Below, in pieces: positions 57,117 to 64,000 of a stretch of DNA of 64,000 bases; position 1 is the first letter of the stretch; each line of letters opens with the position of its first letter. The notes under the pieces are model-generated. The model searched no databases. It had not been told where the DNA came from and saw only the letters and a list, made by a program, of their open reading frames with translations. The position numbers and the translations under genes were made by a program. Origin of the DNA: CAYVAR01 sp964449675 (GTDB lineage Bacteria > Patescibacteriota > Microgenomatia > UBA10105 > UBA927); assembly GCA_964449675.1 (NCBI GenBank), contig CAYVAR010000001.1, forward strand, positions 1 through 64,000. Direction: 5' to 3'.

Positions 57117-59270
57117 ATGTTTGGAAGAAAGAAAAAGCGCGCGTATAGGAAGCGCAAATCATTTGGCATCAAGCTTAAAAAGCAGACTGTCTATACGGTC
57201 GGGGCTATATGGTTATGGCTTTTTGCGGGAGCTATAACCCTCGCGTTTTTTGGAGAAGGATCAGTGTTATCTACTCTTCGCGAAGGACTCTTGCAGCACG
57301 TCGGTTGGGTCATGTATGGGCTACCGCCGTTTCTCGTCACCTTAAGTTTTCTCTTTTTTAACGTGAAATCAGATATAGGGAAACCAAATGTCCCCTTGGG
57401 CTTAGGCGTTCTTCTTCTTTCTCTTATAGGCGTCACGCAAGCGGGAACGTTTGGTGAATTTTTGTGGAATATTGTTTCAAATAACTCCGCAGCTGAGGTA
57501 ACAATTTTGGTCTATATCGGTCTTTTTATGGTTGGCTTGATCGTCCTTTTCAACACTTCTCTTGACCGATTTATGAATATTATCCTTTCTGCGTTTCAAA
57601 AAATGGGTGAGTTGCTTGCAGTAGCCGTAGAAAATATTTTTTCTAAAAAGGAAATCCCGCTTTTTGCAAAAGACAAACAACTTAAAATAAAAGGTACAGA
57701 TGATGAAAAGCTATTAGGAAAGGCACCTATGCCGCTTCCTCCGATACTAGGAAAGTCACAAGCGATGGCTGGTGTGACATCGACCAAGTCTGATCTTTCG
57801 ATACACGCACCGCTTGCAAGTTCAAACGACGCGATATGGGAGTATCCACCGTTGACGCTTCTCTCTGATGGTCCTGGTCAAAAAGCAGATCGCGGTGACA
57901 TGAGAAAGAATGCATCCATCATAGAAAAAACCCTTGAAGGATTTGGGATAACGGCAAAAGTAACTGAAGTAAATACCGGTCCGGCGGTCACGCAGTACGC
58001 ACTTGAGATAGCATTAGGTACAAAAGTGTCAAAGATTACATCACTTTCAAGTGACCTTGCGCTTGCTCTTGCTGCTCCCACCGGTCAAGTGCGCATAGAA
58101 GCGCCGATACCCGGACGAAGCTTGGTGGGAATTGAAATTCCAAATAGGGGGCTTGAGTTTGTTACCCTTAAACGGATGCTTACTTCCGACGTACTTCGTA
58201 AGTCAAAAAGTAAACTCGCTGTCGCATTGGGACTTGATGTGTCTGGGAGTCCACTCATCGCAGATATAGGAAAAATGCCTCACGTATTGGTAGCCGGAAC
58301 TACCGGTAGCGGCAAGTCGGTGCTTGTTAATTCGTGGATTTGTTCGCTACTGTTTCGTACTACACCATCGGAAGTACGACTTATCTTGGTTGATCCAAAA
58401 CGAGTGGAACTCACTGGATACAACGGTATACCGCATCTTTTAACTCCGGTCATCGTTGAACCGGATAAAATTCTTTCCGCCCTTCGCTGGGCGATGACAG
58501 AGATGGAAAATCGCTATAAGCAGTTTGCTGAGGTGGGAGTCCGGAATATCGACGGATTCAATGAACTATCCGGATTTCAAGCGATGCCCTACATTGTGAT
58601 CCTTATTGATGAACTCGCTGATCTTATGGCGTATGCGCCAGTTGAAGTAGAAGATGCTATTTGTCGCATAGCGCAAATGGCTCGAGCAACGGGGATTCAT
58701 CTCGTATTGGCAACGCAGCGGCCGTCAGTTGACGTTATCACAGGACTTATTAAAGCCAACGTACCTTCTCGTATAGCCTTTAATGTATCTTCCATGATTG
58801 ATTCTCGCGTTATTATCGATATGCCGGGAGCTGAAAAACTCCTCGGTCGCGGAGATATGCTGTATGTCCCGCCAGACCAGTCAAAACCAAGTAGAATTCA
58901 GGGAACGTTTGTTTCAGAGCAGGAAGTTAATAAAGTCGTAGATTTCCTTAAAGTAAAAAATGTGCCTGTGCAGTATACCGAGGAAGTAACAAAGCAACCG
59001 CTTACTGGGTGGAAAAGAGGGCTTGCGGTAAACGCTGGAACTGATGGGAAGGATCCGCTTTTTGAAGACGCACTTCGGCTTATATGCCAGCATGACAAAG
59101 CATCAGCGTCACTTCTTCAACGACGTCTTTCTGTTGGGTATGCGCGTGCTGCACGAATTTTGGATCAGTTGGAAGGTGCCGGTATTATTGGTCCGGGAGA
59201 AGGCAGTAAGCCTCGAGATGTCCTCGTAAAAAACGCGGATGATTATCTTGCCCTACAAGCACAACAGTAG
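57117..59270 (+). CDS. ftsK: DNA translocase FtsK/SpoIIIE
   Basis: 717 aa. Four N-terminal membrane helices (about 24-160), a linker, the alpha/beta motor (HVLVAGTTGSGKSVLVNSWI, IILVDPKRVELTGYNGIPHLL (in part), IVILIDELADLMAYAP, IHLVLATQRPSVDVITG) and the C-terminal winged-helix gamma domain (ASASLLQRRLSVGYARAARIL). Pumps chromosome ends through the division septum; the gamma domain reads polarity sequences. Shorter than E. coli FtsK, as usual in this group. Confidence 0.96.
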   Translation: MFGRKKKRAYRKRKSFGIKLKKQTVYTVGAIWLWLFAGAITLAFFGEGSVLSTLREGLLQHVGWVMYGLPPFLVTLSFLFFNVKSDIGKPNVPLGLGVLLLSLIGVTQAGTFGEFLWNIVSNNSAAEVTILVYIGLFMVGLIVLFNTSLDRFMNIILSAFQKMGELLAVAVENIFSKKEIPLFAKDKQLKIKGTDDEKLLGKAPMPLPPILGKSQAMAGVTSTKSDLSIHAPLASSNDAIWEYPPLTLLSDGPGQKADRGDMRKNASIIEKTLEGFGITAKVTEVNTGPAVTQYALEIALGTKVSKITSLSSDLALALAAPTGQVRIEAPIPGRSLVGIEIPNRGLEFVTLKRMLTSDVLRKSKSKLAVALGLDVSGSPLIADIGKMPHVLVAGTTGSGKSVLVNSWICSLLFRTTPSEVRLILVDPKRVELTGYNGIPHLLTPVIVEPDKILSALRWAMTEMENRYKQFAEVGVRNIDGFNELSGFQAMPYIVILIDELADLMAYAPVEVEDAICRIAQMARATGIHLVLATQRPSVDVITGLIKANVPSRIAFNVSSMIDSRVIIDMPGAEKLLGRGDMLYVPPDQSKPSRIQGTFVSEQEVNKVVDFLKVKNVPVQYTEEVTKQPLTGWKRGLAVNAGTDGKDPLFEDALRLICQHDKASASLLQRRLSVGYARAARILDQLEGAGIIGPGEGSKPRDVLVKNADDYLALQAQQ

Positions 59271-59275
59271 CTAAA

Positions 59276-59370
59276 TAGCAAGGCCAGTTACTCCGTTACT
59301 TAGAAAGAGCAAATTCTTTTTTTATTTTTTTCCTAATAACTAAGTAACAAAGTAACCAAGTAACCTTTTT
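59276..59370. repeat. Inverted word-repeat hairpin after ftsK
   Basis: GTTACTCCGTTACTTAG and CTAAGTAACAAAGTAACC (with CCTAATAACTAAGTAAC) flank a long T-run, forming a terminator-like hairpin made of TTACTTAG words, the same words as at 36305 and 44114. Confidence 0.65.
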
Positions 59371-59372
59371 TC

Positions 59373-60005
59373 ATGAAAACAGTAGGATCTATACTCAAGG
59401 AAGCTCGAATTGGGAAAGAAATAACACTTGAACAAGTAGAAAAAGCGACGAAAATTCGTGAGAAATTTTTGCATGCCATAGAAGCAGATGATTATACAAC
59501 GCTTCCATCTCCTTCCTATGCGAAAGGATTTGTAAAAAACTATAGTGCTTTTTTAGGACTTGATATTGAATGGGTACTCGCGTTTTTCCGCCGACAAACC
59601 AGAGAGCCACCTCGGTCTACGCTTTTACCCAAACAACAGGACGAGTTGGAAAAACCGTTCTTCCGCCTTACACCGAATCGATTCCTCTTGCTATTTGTGG
59701 CGAGTTTGGTACTTATTTTTTTGTCGTATCTAGGACTCCAATATCGTAAATTAACATCACCTCCGTTCCTTTCTATCGAATCTCCAAAAGAACAAATCGT
59801 AAAAGATAAACGTGTAGATATTCTTGGAAAAACAGATACAGATGCAACAGTGACTATAAATGATGTTTCAGTATTCGTACGAAGTGATGGACGATTTTTC
59901 GATCAAAGAATTCTTAACGAAGGAATAAATAAAATTGTTATTACTTCGACGAGTCGGTACGGAAAAACAACGACAGCAACTCGAGAGGTAACGTACAAAC
60001 CTTAG
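59373..60005 (+). CDS. RodZ-like helix-turn-helix membrane protein
   Basis: 210 aa. N-terminal HTH (SILKEARIGKEITLEQVEKAT, residues 5-25; FLHAIEADDYTTLPS and AKGFVKNYSAFLGLD), a membrane helix at about 108-127 (FLLLFVASLVLIFLSYLGL), then an extracellular domain (SIESPKEQIVKDKRVDILG). This is RodZ architecture, linking the MreB cytoskeleton and cell wall; mreB is not in the window. Confidence 0.8.
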   Translation: MKTVGSILKEARIGKEITLEQVEKATKIREKFLHAIEADDYTTLPSPSYAKGFVKNYSAFLGLDIEWVLAFFRRQTREPPRSTLLPKQQDELEKPFFRLTPNRFLLLFVASLVLIFLSYLGLQYRKLTSPPFLSIESPKEQIVKDKRVDILGKTDTDATVTINDVSVFVRSDGRFFDQRILNEGINKIVITSTSRYGKTTTATREVTYKP

Positions 60006-60185
60006 TCATTGACAGATATCTGGTTTTTGGAGATACTAGTGAAGTAAATTCTAAGCACTAAATACTAAATCTGAAACAAATTTAAAATAAAAATATTCAA
60101 TTTTTAAACTTTTTCTATTAGTATTTTGAATCTATAATTTATTTAGAAACTAGATATTAGTGTTTAGAATTTTATAATCTGCCTC

Positions 60186-60446
60186 ATGGAACCTATACAG
60201 CTAACTATTATTGTAATAAGCATTATCCTCACAACTCTATTTGTTTTCCTCGGCATTCAAGTGTGGCATATCCTCAAAGAAATGAAATTATCTCTTGAGA
60301 AAGTCAACAAGATGCTTGATGATGCTGGAAAAGTCACAGGAACGGTGAGTACGGGAGTAAGCGGTATGGCGGGACTTGTGGAAGGACTTAAAACTGGACT
60401 ATCAGTGTTTAGTGCATTTCGAAAAAAGCACGAAGACTATGAATGA
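60186..60446 (+). CDS. Small membrane protein (DUF948-like)
   Basis: 86 aa: helix at about 5-27 (LTIIVISIILTTLFVFLGI) then an amphipathic helix with KMLDDAGKVTGTVSTG-type repeats. The arrangement resembles DUF948 proteins, which pair with YtxH proteins. Overlaps the next gene by 8 nt. Confidence 0.65.
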   Translation: MEPIQLTIIVISIILTTLFVFLGIQVWHILKEMKLSLEKVNKMLDDAGKVTGTVSTGVSGMAGLVEGLKTGLSVFSAFRKKHEDYE

Positions 60447-60831
60447 TGATCATCAGGGGCGAGACTTCAAATTCTGGGTAGGTTTTTTTGTCGGGGGTCT
60501 GCTTGGGGCGATCGTTTTATTTTTTCTGGGAACAAAGGAAGGAAAAAAAACGGGAAGATTTTTGGAGGATAAAGGAAAAGATCTAATCGATGAACTTCAG
60601 GATCGTTTGGGTGAGCTTGAGAAGAAAGGCAAAGAACTTGCCAAGCAAGGAGAAGAGATCAAAGAGGAAGTTTTAGAAACGCTTGATGATAAAAAGGAAC
60701 ACCTAACAGAAAAAGCGACGGAAAAATTAGATGAAGCGCTTGAGCATATAGAAAAGCTGCAAGAACACGGCCGCCAGACGACGATAGCCATAAGAAAACG
60801 CCTCTTCAAAAACCTTCCAAAGAGACCATAA
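60439..60831 (+). CDS. YtxH-domain protein
   Basis: 130 aa from ATG 60439. One membrane helix (WVGFFVGGLLGAIVLFFLGT) directly followed by KEGKKTGRFLEDKGKDL, the YtxH pattern, then a long Lys/Glu coiled coil. Coupled to the DUF948-like gene. General-stress protein family of unknown mechanism. Confidence 0.75.
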   Translation: MNDDHQGRDFKFWVGFFVGGLLGAIVLFFLGTKEGKKTGRFLEDKGKDLIDELQDRLGELEKKGKELAKQGEEIKEEVLETLDDKKEHLTEKATEKLDEALEHIEKLQEHGRQTTIAIRKRLFKNLPKRP

Positions 60832-60839
60832 AAAATAAT

Positions 60840-62504
60840 CTATTGAGATTTATATTGCAATGTACCAGACTCAAGTGCATTAAGAAACTGGGAGGCTTGA
60901 GTAAATGATGGATCTATAGAAAGGGCTTTTTCGAATGCTTCTTTAGCATTTTCTTTATCATCTAGTGCAACGAAAATAACGCCGAGATTAGTGTAAAGAG
61001 CGGCATTGTTTGAATCAATGGTCAAACCTACTTTGATATGTTTCAATGCTTCAGTTAGATCCTTTCTTTCATAGAGAAGCGCTGCGATATTTTGATGCGA
61101 TTGCCAAAGCGTCGGATTATAATCCAAAGCTTTTTGATATTGGCTGATGGCTTCGTCGTTTTTCCCAAGACTTCGATAGGCATTGCCGAGATTGTGATAG
61201 GCGTCAGCGTAGTTTGGTTTGAGGGCAATTGCTTCTTGAAATTCTTGTGCAGCTCGCGTGTGATCGCCGCGACGCCCATAGACATCACCGAGGTTGTTAT
61301 GCGTATTGGGACTACTTGGCGAGGTTTTACCGGTCGCTATCCAGAGCGTATCTTCATTTTTCCAGTCGTTATTTCGGACAACAGTTCGAATGCTTAAAGC
61401 AATAATTATGAGAATCCAAAGTATTATAAAGATTTGTCTCATATGATGTTTTCGAAATCCATAATCAGCACAAAGAGCAGTAAGTACACATAGTCCTGCA
61501 ACGCTTAGATACGCATATCGTTCGGCTACGACCCACGTGAGCGGTAATGGGATGAGTGTCGGTATAAGCGGGATGATAAAGAATCCAAACCAGAAAGAAA
61601 TTTTTCTATTGATCTTAAAGAAAACTATCGCACACAAAAAGTAACCGAGTACCAAAAGTGCGCGAAGAATGAAAATAAATTTCGTAAAAGACAATTCTGA
61701 CTGATAGATAGTTAATTTGTTCGGCCATGCAAAAAGCAAGAGGTAGGAGGAAAGCGCTATAGGGATACGGATCAGTGGATTATCTATGGTGATTTGCGTT
61801 TGCGTTTCTTGGGTAAGATACGAAAGCCTGTTAGATAAGCGACCAGAGTAAAACCAGCCGAACATATACAAAAGACTTAAAACAAAAAATATTGTTACAA
61901 TGCGCCAGTTTTTTTTTACATTACCAGAGCAAATTTCATAGAGAGGGAAAACGAGAAAGAGTATGCTTGCTTTTTCTGAAGAAAGAAGCGATAGAAGAAA
62001 CGATACAATTGACAGAACCAGAATTATTTTTTTTGTTTTTGCGACCAGATAAAGATAGAAAGACAGTAAGAAAAAAAAGCTATATTGTGCATAGACGCCA
62101 CCAGAAATCCAGGTGATTGTTTCCACCAAAAGCGGGTGGACGGCAAAAAGCGTTCCAGAGAGAATGCCGATACGCTTCGAAAATATTTTTTGTGCAATTC
62201 CATAAACGAGAATGGTGTTTCCTATGTGGAAGGCGATGTTGCCAAGTCTATAAAAGATTGGTTGGAACCCAAAGAATTTATAAGTAATAAGGTAAACCAA
62301 GAGACGAAAGGACGTAAGAAATTTACTAAATACAAATGCAAGGTTCCATGATGGTGCATTGATGAGAATACCTCTATCGTCAGATACAAACCCATTGAAT
62401 AAACTATTACTATAGGCGATGCTAATAAGAGTGATGATCGATAAAATATATAGCAAGTTTTTTTTTAACAATTGAGAATTCAAAAACGAGAGAAGTTTAC
62501 CCAT
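60840..62504 (-). CDS. Multi-pass TPR membrane protein, TMTC/GT-C-like
   Basis: 554 aa. Ten to eleven membrane helices in the first 370 residues, with a GT-C type acidic pair in the first loop (GFVSDDRGIL), VHPLLVETITWISG and PLTWVVAERYAYL as in TMTC proteins. Four TPR units follow (HNNLGDVYGRRGDHTRAAQEF, AYHNLGNAYRSLGKNDEAI and two more). By family an O-mannosyltransferase or similar acting on outside proteins. Confidence 0.8.
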   Translation of the reverse strand: MGKLLSFLNSQLLKKNLLYILSIITLISIAYSNSLFNGFVSDDRGILINAPSWNLAFVFSKFLTSFRLLVYLITYKFFGFQPIFYRLGNIAFHIGNTILVYGIAQKIFSKRIGILSGTLFAVHPLLVETITWISGGVYAQYSFFFLLSFYLYLVAKTKKIILVLSIVSFLLSLLSSEKASILFLVFPLYEICSGNVKKNWRIVTIFFVLSLLYMFGWFYSGRLSNRLSYLTQETQTQITIDNPLIRIPIALSSYLLLFAWPNKLTIYQSELSFTKFIFILRALLVLGYFLCAIVFFKINRKISFWFGFFIIPLIPTLIPLPLTWVVAERYAYLSVAGLCVLTALCADYGFRKHHMRQIFIILWILIIIALSIRTVVRNNDWKNEDTLWIATGKTSPSSPNTHNNLGDVYGRRGDHTRAAQEFQEAIALKPNYADAYHNLGNAYRSLGKNDEAISQYQKALDYNPTLWQSHQNIAALLYERKDLTEALKHIKVGLTIDSNNAALYTNLGVIFVALDDKENAKEAFEKALSIDPSFTQASQFLNALESGTLQYKSQ

Positions 62505-62539
62505 GAAAATATTGTACTACGAAGTATATAAAACCAAGA

Positions 62540-62583
62540 GGACGCAGAAATACTGCGAATAAATTCATAGTATTTCTGCGTCC
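62540..62583 (-). terminator. 15-bp perfect inverted repeat terminator
   Basis: GGACGCAGAAATACT (62540-62554) and AGTATTTCTGCGTCC (62569-62583), 14-nt loop. Lies after the 63-aa gene at 62593; the T-tract behind it on the minus strand is weak, so it may act as a bidirectional block. Confidence 0.6.
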
Positions 62584-62592
62584 ATAGAATTG

Positions 62593-62784
62593 TTACCAAC
62601 CGAGTGCTTTCGTGACATCATCTGCGCTATTATATGTTCCCTCTGCAAGGTGTTCATTGAACCACTGCTTGTCTTCTGCGGAAAAGTCTGATAAATTATC
62701 GCATTCTGCGAGAAGTTGTGCTTTCGTCGCCGGATATGTTTGATGATTTTTTAAATGATCAACCGCTGCTGCTTGATTTTGCAT
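62593..62784 (-). CDS. DUF2795-like small protein
   Basis: 63 aa: HLKNHQTYPATKAQLLAEC, then EHLAEGTYNSADDVTKALGW, the pattern of DUF2795 (LKGxxYPAxKxxLxxxA...YxSxxDVxxAL). Strong Shine-Dalgarno (GGGGGTGAT). Acidic and helical; function unknown, stands alone. Confidence 0.75.
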   Translation of the reverse strand: MQNQAAAVDHLKNHQTYPATKAQLLAECDNLSDFSAEDKQWFNEHLAEGTYNSADDVTKALGW

Positions 62785-62869
62785 TTTGTAATCACCCCCA
62801 ATCTCTCAAAGGAAAAAGTGTGCTTATTGTGTGAGATAGCGTACAGATTTGCAAGAGGGAAAAAATGGG

Positions 62870-63397
62870 TTACTTTGAAATAAATTTCATGTATTCCTTA
62901 TCGGTGATAATATCTCTATTATTTTTGATGCGATCAAGGAAAACGATGCCATCAAGATAATCGATTTCATGTTGAATGATGCGTGCGATGAAATTAGAAA
63001 ATTTTTTCCGATGTTTCTCACCTTTTCTATCTATATATTCTATAGTAATCGTTTCAAAACGAGGGATGAGGCCGCGGATCCCCGTAATACTCAAACACCC
63101 TTCCCAATCTTTCTTTTTTACTTTTGAGTGAGAAAGAATTTTTGGGTTAATCATCGACGTAGACTTCATTTCTGGTGCGTTGGGGTAACGGGGATTTGGA
63201 TGCGATGCGACGATAATTATCCGGAGCGACTCATACACTTGTGGTGCTGCAATGCCCACACCGTTGACGTCCATGACTGTTGCAAGGAGATCATCGATCA
63301 AAGATTGAATACGCGAGCCTCGTACGTTTTCCACTTCTTTTGCTTTTTGACGAAGGATAGGATGTCCTAATTGTGCAACTTGAAGAAGTCGTGCCAT
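62870..63397 (-). CDS. def: Peptide deformylase with HExxY motif
   Basis: 175 aa. Motif 1 GVGIAAPQV, motif 2 EGCLSITG, motif 3 IQHEIDYLDG. The last is normally HEIDHLDG; here the second His of HExxH is Tyr (TAT), which would remove one of three metal ligands. Otherwise full length. Removes the formyl group from nascent Met. The change may alter the metal or reflect a divergent form. Confidence 0.85.
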   Translation of the reverse strand: MARLLQVAQLGHPILRQKAKEVENVRGSRIQSLIDDLLATVMDVNGVGIAAPQVYESLRIIIVASHPNPRYPNAPEMKSTSMINPKILSHSKVKKKDWEGCLSITGIRGLIPRFETITIEYIDRKGEKHRKKFSNFIARIIQHEIDYLDGIVFLDRIKNNRDIITDKEYMKFISK

Positions 63398-63399
63398 AT

Positions 63400-64000
63400 C
63401 TAAACTATGACATTTTGTGGATTACCTTGGATAAATTGTACAATATTTTTTGCGACCATTTGAGAAAGTGCAAATTCTGCTTCATCGGTGTTGAATCCTA
63501 TATGTGGTGTAATGATAACGTTTGGGAAACTAAATAATGGACGGGTTATGTCCATAGGTTCATTCGTAAGAACATCAAGTCCAGCAGCAAATATTTTTCC
63601 TGATTTAAGATTATCTACAAGTGCTTCTTCATCGATAACTGCTCCTCTACCGGTATTTACTATGACGACAGCTTTTTTCATGCATGAGAATTCTTTTTTT
63701 CCTATCATACCGCGTGTTTTTTCTGTGAGAGGCGCCGTAATAGCGACAACATCACTTTCTTTAAGTAATCTCTCAAAATCTTCTCGTTTTGATGATGTAT
63801 TTATGTAAAAAATGTTCATATCAAATCCTTCTTTCGCAATTTCTGCGACACGTCTACCAATATTACCGGATCCAATCACTCCAAGCGTTTTGCCTTTTAA
63901 TTCTTTGCCTTTATATGTACCTGGATTATATACACCCCTACGAAGTTCCGTGCTTGATTGGCAGATCAATCTACTTGCTGCAAGCATAAGTCCAATCGTA
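63400..64000 (-). CDS. D-2-hydroxyacid dehydrogenase, SerA-like (5' part beyond the window)
   Basis: At least 200 codons; the frame continues past 64000. Rossmann motif LGVIGSGNIGRRVAEIA, catalytic Arg in VNTGRGAVIDEEAL, Glu in LDVLTNEPMD and His in ITPHIGFN. NAD-dependent oxidation of a 2-hydroxyacid such as 3-phosphoglycerate; exact substrate not decidable. Adjacent to def by 2 nt. Confidence 0.85.
   Translation of the reverse strand, partial: TIGLMLAASRLICQSSTELRRGVYNPGTYKGKELKGKTLGVIGSGNIGRRVAEIAKEGFDMNIFYINTSSKREDFERLLKESDVVAITAPLTEKTRGMIGKKEFSCMKKAVVIVNTGRGAVIDEEALVDNLKSGKIFAAGLDVLTNEPMDITRPLFSFPNVIITPHIGFNTDEAEFALSQMVAKNIVQFIQGNPQNVIV

Noticed and set aside
59276..59370. CRISPR array from TTACTTAG words
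   Set aside because: Words are short, imperfect and inverted, with no spacers of constant length; a hairpin, not an array.
1..64000. UGA recoding as in Gracilibacteria
   Set aside because: Several conserved genes end in TGA at the expected place (e.g. hrcA, rpsO), and none has internal TGA codons in conserved motifs.

Overview
The window reads as part of the chromosome of a Candidate Phyla Radiation (Patescibacteria) bacterium, most likely Microgenomates. This is inference from gene content: trimmed versions of universal proteins (IF-2 of 498 aa, HrcA of 244 aa, triosephosphate isomerase of 226 aa), membrane-anchored surface proteins with Pro/Thr linkers and LPTSG tails, tandem FemAB proteins, a TMTC-like TPR membrane protein, S23-type four-helix-bundle genes, AbiEii and PIN toxin modules, and almost no amino-acid biosynthesis. 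TGA, TAA and TAG all end real genes, so the code looks standard. I saw no rRNA, tRNA or CRISPR array.

Layout. 1-4.5 kb: a CopG/PIN toxin-antitoxin pair, a small hydrolase and a UvrD-type helicase with a RecB-like Fe-S nuclease domain (pcrA1), frameshifted near its 3' end. 4.5-18.9 kb: an accessory region in which the last bases of pcrA1 (the exon coding the CxxCx5C Fe-S motif) recur three more times, after an AbiEii toxin module, after a mercury/thiol-redox operon and after a surface-protein segment. It also holds a 236-bp duplication fused to a glucose-6-phosphate dehydrogenase start, a 153-bp inverted-repeat element, a 167-bp direct repeat and several gene remnants. 18.9-35.3 kb: cell envelope genes (two FemAB proteins, LCP protein, PilN/PilO, LPTSG surface proteins, MurJ, a GH39-like glycosidase beside a cohesin protein), with a second UvrD helicase, tpiA and rpsT.

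35.3-40.2 kb: the heat-shock operon hrcA-grpE-dnaK-(four-helix bundle)-dnaJ behind a sigma-A promoter overlapped by a CIRCE operator. 40.4-41.3 kb: a GC-rich secreted protein gene followed by very regular hairpins. 41.2-45.2 kb: nusA-infB-DHH behind a terminator-bearing leader. 45.2-47.0 kb: azlCD branched-chain amino-acid exporter genes behind what looks like an Ile-rich leader-peptide attenuator. 47.0-47.7 kb: a VapBC-like pair with a palindromic operator in its promoter. 47.7-53.8 kb: rpsO-pnp, a broken GIY-YIG gene, a Lon-type AAA+ ATPase with no protease domain, and RNase J. 53.8-56.8 kb: a GC-rich two-gene block of unknown function. 57-64 kb: ftsK, a RodZ-like gene, small membrane proteins, a TPR membrane protein, peptide deformylase with an altered HExxH motif, and the end of a SerA-like dehydrogenase running off the window.

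Recurring themes: many -10 boxes lie 6-9 nt from the start codon, implying leaderless mRNAs; short imperfect word repeats sit both between genes (as inverted arms) and in frame inside conserved genes; palindromic elements are inserted in frame in both FemAB genes; and several genes have structured 5' leaders.
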